Shown here piece by piece: positions 59,507-64,000 of a DNA stretch of 64,000 nucleotides. The first letter of the stretch is position 1. Each line of letters opens with the position of its first letter. This stretch comes from Endomychus coccineus (taxonomy: Eukaryota; Arthropoda; Insecta; Coleoptera; Endomychidae). The notes beneath the pieces were generated by a model. The model had not been told where the DNA came from. It saw only the letters and a list, made by a program, of their open reading frames with translations, and searched no databases. The position numbers and the translations under genes were made by a program. The stretch covers positions 167,595,962 through 167,659,961 of the forward strand of contig OY294068.1 in the NCBI GenBank assembly GCA_958510875.1, in the 5' to 3' direction.

Positions 59507-60283
59507 TCAATTTGCACATAATTTAATTAATACTTGGACTACCCGATAGGGAAACATATAATGTTCGAAGAACATCGTGTGAGCCAGCAGTGGAATGTAG
59601 GGAGAGGAGATACACAGTCGTATTTTTCTTGAAGGTTTGGTGGTTATAGGCATAGGGAAAGACGTTCGGCAGGTTTCGAGCTTGACATTGAAGGGGTGAC
59701 TAGTTTGAGCTCGTCTAGTCCGCATATCTGGAATGTCTTGTAGTGGAACAGTATAGAGTATACTAGATTATCAGATCCCCATTTCAAAATCTTTCAGATC
59801 TCCATTAATTGTGTCAACCTGTCCCCGTCTCGCTCCTCTGGCTTCATTAGATAGTATAGGTATAGGGGCTCTAGATGAGAAAGCGGTATGAAGTGTACCA
59901 TCATCTACAAAGCTGTGGACTGAACAGGTGGTCACTTCCAGCAGATGGTTGATATGGAGCAGACACAAAGTTGGTGCCAAGACAGATCCCTGTGAAACAC
60001 CAGCGTTGATAGCCATTGCATCGGAGACCACCACATGAAGTTATCTGTCGTGAGAGAAAACTCGATACTAAACTCAGTTATCTGTCGTGAGAGAAAACTC
60101 GATACTAAACTCAAAGTTAAGGCGGCAAACCATATGACGGAAGTTCCCAAGAAGGCTTTGGTGCCAGACTCGGTCAAATGCTTTGAAGATATCCAATGAT
60201 ATAGCTAGAGATTCTCCATGTTTTTCAATAGATTTCTGCCATACGGATTGTTGGGAGGATGTAGAACACGTCACTATAGTCAA
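59507..60283 (-). pseudogene. Jockey-type LINE fragment, second copy
   Basis: Minus-strand RT text: ESLAISLDIFKAFDRVWHQS, then SQGSVLAPTLCLLHINHLLE, SFVDDGTLHTAF (catalytic FADD block as FVDD), RRGQVDTINGDL. It then jumps to the C-terminal GLDELKLVTPSMSSS and the 3' end. Same family as 16342-17490, with a different internal deletion. It contains a short tandem duplication (ATCTGTCGTGAGAGAAAACT at about 60040 and 60079). Confidence 0.7.
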
Positions 60284-60321
60284 AATGTATCTGGCGAAGG
60301 ACGCATTTTAGACAATTACCC

Positions 60322-63300
60322 AAAAAAGACTAATGCAACAATTTAGCTAGCTGTGAATCAGTGAAACGCTTAAGCGCAATTTTTAATGTTTAAAGAGAAG
60401 AATTTTGGGCACAAATGAGTAAATTCATTCGCTTACTACACTCTCCACCTTAGCTTTTGATATGCTATAATTACCACACTCATTCGCGAATATTGAGCGC
60501 ACATATTCATTTGTGAAACAAGTCATCCAAATCGCTTATCTTCTGCTGCAATAGTTAGTCATTTAATACTAAAAATTAAACGTCAAACTTGTTTTCCCAC
60601 GGGTTTTGGAAAAGACACTAAAGTATCACAATTCCAAAATTTTTGAAAAACATCGTTGACGGGCTTACCGCCTTAGATAGTGACTATTATACCCAATCAG
60701 TACTTTTTCATGATGAAAAAGAAAGTTAAGCTTGTTTCTTACTTCAGTGTTTTTATTTTATTATTGCGAAAAGTTAATTAGTTTCTTCGAATTGTTACCA
60801 GCAAAGTTAAACTTTTTCCATTAATTTGTAGATTAGTAGAGATGGTCTGGACTTTTATGACGCATTCACAATCATATTGTTTACCGATGCGAATTGATTT
60901 TGTCCTGAAAGGGTATATATCAAAAATAATTTTCTACTTTATTCAATCTTTATTTCAGAAAATTAAATATACCTACATCGTATAAACTAATGGCACTTGG
61001 GACATACACCATTATAAATTTAATAAAATCAAAAACATGTTAAATTGAAAACCATGAAATGTTTGAATTATTTACTTCTATTTTATCAGAGAAATGCCTC
61101 TTTGATTTTAAAATTAGTGCTTCATACTTTTATTACATGAGTGAAAAGGATAATTAATTAATAATTTACTTCTACTTTGCTCTATTCCATCCATTCGAGA
61201 AGTGTTGTTCGTAATTAGAATTTTTTCCTCAAAGCATAATTCAGAAACCACAAAGATTTTATATCAACCCATAAGGGTATGATAAATACTACAGGTGTTG
61301 ACCCTTCAGGAACAATCCCTTATAATTCGTATGCAGTGAATATGGTAGGAATTAGAACATTAAGATTGTTACAAATCTTAATGGCGCAAGCTCCATTGCA
61401 ACTGTTCATCTCACAGTTTTCAAGACTAACATACTTTTTATAACATTTGGATATGATAATGTGGAATCTTAATATTAAATAGACACTAACATTGTATAAA
61501 CATTATATTTTTGATAATATAATTTCAATAAATATTAAATAATGCAATAGAATAATAATAATTATATATAAAGTGATGGGTACTTCAAGAAAACAAAATA
61601 AAACCCAAACAAAATTAAGGAATTTTGGGTTAACTCAAATGATTGGTTTTTATTTTGTAATTTTGAATTCATTCGAGAATTGTATGTTATATAAAATTAT
61701 AACAAATAAATTAGAATTTATTCTGAAAGTTAATTCAAAATAATTCTATTCAGTTTTCACTCTATGATATGTTTGTTATATCTTAGTCTTTATGAAATGC
61801 CTTCAAGTCGGTATTTCATGTAAATGATGAGAGAAATATTTACTTTCTTGATTATGTTTCCACTAATAATGAAGAAACTTGAATACATAAAGAATAAATA
61901 AATAAGAAAGATATTTGAAGAATCAAGATCTCCAAAGTAACTTCGTTAAAAACATCCTATTTATATCGTCGGCTAAGAAAACAAATGTTGTATATCGATT
62001 TTTTGTGAATTTGAGATCTGTGTAAGTATTGTAGATATCTACCAATGAATGCAGAAGTTTTATGTCCACGAACATTCAATAATAATCTGAAACATTTGAG
62101 TTATGCCTGGTTTTCCATATTATATTATCTTAGAAAGAAGTGGGAGTAAGTTCATTAAATAACGTTGAACAAAGTGTGTAAATTTGAAAGAGATTGCAAA
62201 AGATTGCTCCATTTTCACTCATAGCTGCTGTAGAAATCATTTAGTTTCTAGAGTGTTTTGTGTGGTTTCAGATATCATTCAAAGTTACAGATTCAATGCT
62301 AAAACGCTGCATTTCACCAGGAATTTAACTTCCTAATGATGGCAGAGAAAGGACACAACTGGCCATCACATTCACATTAAGCAGAGGATAATGTCACAAA
62401 CAAGTATCGGCTATACTGTGGTGACCCACGCCAGGTGGCTTATGTTTCAAAAAATAACTTACGCTCCAGATGTAACTAAGATCGTGAGGCAAAAGATAAA
62501 ACACACACACACCTGATTGTAGGTTATCATGAACATAACAAAAGGAAATTAGAAGGATTAAGAATGCAAAAATGTAATATAAGATACAAAAACAAGTCTA
62601 AAATTAGTGCAACTTTTGAACTCCAACTGTGCCCCATGCTGGAGACAAATTTATCATAAAAAGGAATTATACATGTATAATTTCAGTCCTTGATAATGGG
62701 GAGGTTCTTAGAAAAGTTGGTTCATGCCTTGTTTCTGTCATATTTATAGAATTTACCCAAGAGTTTTGAGTCGATCTACTTGACACAAATATGTTATTGA
62801 AGTTTTTATATACCCTGTAATAAATATAAACACTTAGATATGGAATTTTCGAATCCAGACATTCTTATTTGGAAGGATATTGAATGCATAGTACAATAGA
62901 GCTAAAAAGTGGCATAGACAAATTTATACTTTAGGAGAATTGAGAATGCTCCTAGAAATAACACAAATAAATCATAGACCATAACGTTTTAAAATTATGA
63001 CCTTAAACTACTAGCAAAAAACTTCATGGCAAACACAACTATTATATCTAAAGTATTGGCGTTTACTTGGTGTAAATTCATTTAAAAAAATAATACGTAG
63101 AATAGTGAAATAAAACAAATTTAAATTTACATGAATGCAAAGTTTTACTTGCTTTGATAATGTCAGTGTGAAGAACCAATTGTCATTAAGTGATCGCAGT
63201 TTGTGTAAATTTAAATATGTGTTTATTTCATAATTTACATATTTTTTAACAAGTATTGATTATTACGTTCCAAAAGTCTCAATCAGTTTAAACATAATTT

Positions 63301-64000
63301 ATTGGACTCCTTTAAGAGTATTATTGCAGCAAAAATCTGAGCTTGCTATCCTCAAATTAAAAAGAAGTGGGCCTTGAGAAAATATATTCGGATCCTATTA
63401 CGAATATGCATAAACAAAAAATTTGATGTCTCTTTTATACAATCACGAGTTATTCCTAAGTATTATGCCAATTACTATTAAAAAAATTATAGAGCAAAAA
63501 AAAACGGATGCGATATATGTAGCAGAGAAAGGAAAATAACAGAACATTTTTGAAGTTTCTATTACTTTGTGCAAGCCACACATCTATAATAATTTATAAC
63601 TATCATCTCATGTAGGCATCATACTACACATAATTTCATAATTACTTACTTCCTAGCAAAAATAACTGTTTAAAATTCAATCATAGAAAATAAATAGAAT
63701 TGACACTATTAACAAACCTGTGAACATACAATGTGAACTAGATAACATTATATTGTAAGTCATAGAAAAGCTGCTTTTCTTGTGAACATATTCCCATTCT
63801 TATAGTATTACATGAATCAAATACCCCCAGTTTCAATATTAAATAGAAACAATGAAATAGGACCACAGGGTTGCTTTAAAATTTTCAATCTTGAATAACA
63901 TAGATTTTGGACATACACCATTTGTCTTCTTAGCTGATGTTATGTTCATGAAAAAGTAGAAGGCAATTCAACTTTTTACATATTACACATCACAAAAACA
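60322..64000. other. 3.7 kb without a recognised gene
   Basis: AT-rich, with no domain-bearing frame. A short CA run (about 62500-62512) is the only simple repeat of note. This could be intron or intergenic DNA. Confidence 0.4.

Larger units (their letters stand above)
59097..60321. mobile_element. Long-TIR element (GGGTAATTGTC ends), 1.2 kb
   Basis: About 80-bp imperfect inverted ends: left GGGTAATTGTCTACAATACG, right the inverse of GGGTAATTGTCTAAAATGCG, with further shared blocks (ATACATTTTGACTA, GTTCTACA, TCCCA). Flanks are A-rich, so no reliable target duplication. It encloses LINE debris and a small hairpin. No transposase seen. Confidence 0.65.

Overview
The window is AT-rich nuclear DNA from an animal, almost certainly an insect. 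Three host genes have introns with GT-AG borders, and the rest is dominated by transposon families typical of arthropods (Tc1/mariner, hAT, PIF/Harbinger, Penelope-like elements, Jockey-type LINEs, a tRNA-derived SINE). The order cannot be fixed from the sequence; a beetle or another large-genome insect is a guess. I see no rRNA, no free-standing tRNA and no CRISPR array.

Layout. 1-38 kb is a transposon graveyard: a Tc1/mariner copy with about 0.5-kb terminal repeats (1250-3389), a second broken mariner (4.3-5.9 kb), a Penelope-like element split by a PIF/Harbinger insertion (10-12.9 kb), a head-to-head Penelope pair (13.9-15.6 kb), LINE pieces (16.3-18.0 kb, 28.5-30.1 kb), a fold-back element (25.8-27.1 kb), a SINE (30.1 kb), a 3-kb hAT element carrying a smaller MITE (31.3-34.4 kb), and a third Penelope copy split by a short hAT (34.9-36.7 kb). 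38-54 kb is the gene island: an unrecognised 139-aa serine-rich protein (minus), Rpn12/PSMD8 (plus), CWF19L2 (minus) and ACBD3/GCP60 (plus). The last two are divergent and share a 1.3-kb upstream region. 54-64 kb is again repeats, including a tandem, internally palindromic repeat with hammerhead-ribozyme-like motifs (56-58 kb) and a long-TIR element enclosing LINE debris (59.1-60.3 kb); 60.3-64 kb shows nothing recognisable.

The host genes are ordinary housekeeping genes with separate jobs: Rpn12 is a proteasome lid subunit, CWF19L2 works in late spliceosome and lariat turnover, and ACBD3 is a Golgi scaffold that recruits PI4-kinase beta. They do not form a pathway.

The most notable observations are: (1) a 42-nt hammerhead-like motif at 57394-57435 (minus) with conserved core and three pairing stems, plus three decayed relatives, in a tandem array; (2) a family with TAGTCCAGGC ends and probable 3-bp target duplications, whose members carry four or five copies of a shared roughly 30-bp motif also found inside the hAT element; (3) a hAT-type MITE family with 8-bp target duplications, one locus having three copies of its target site; (4) several nested insertions whose removal restores the interrupted reading frame.
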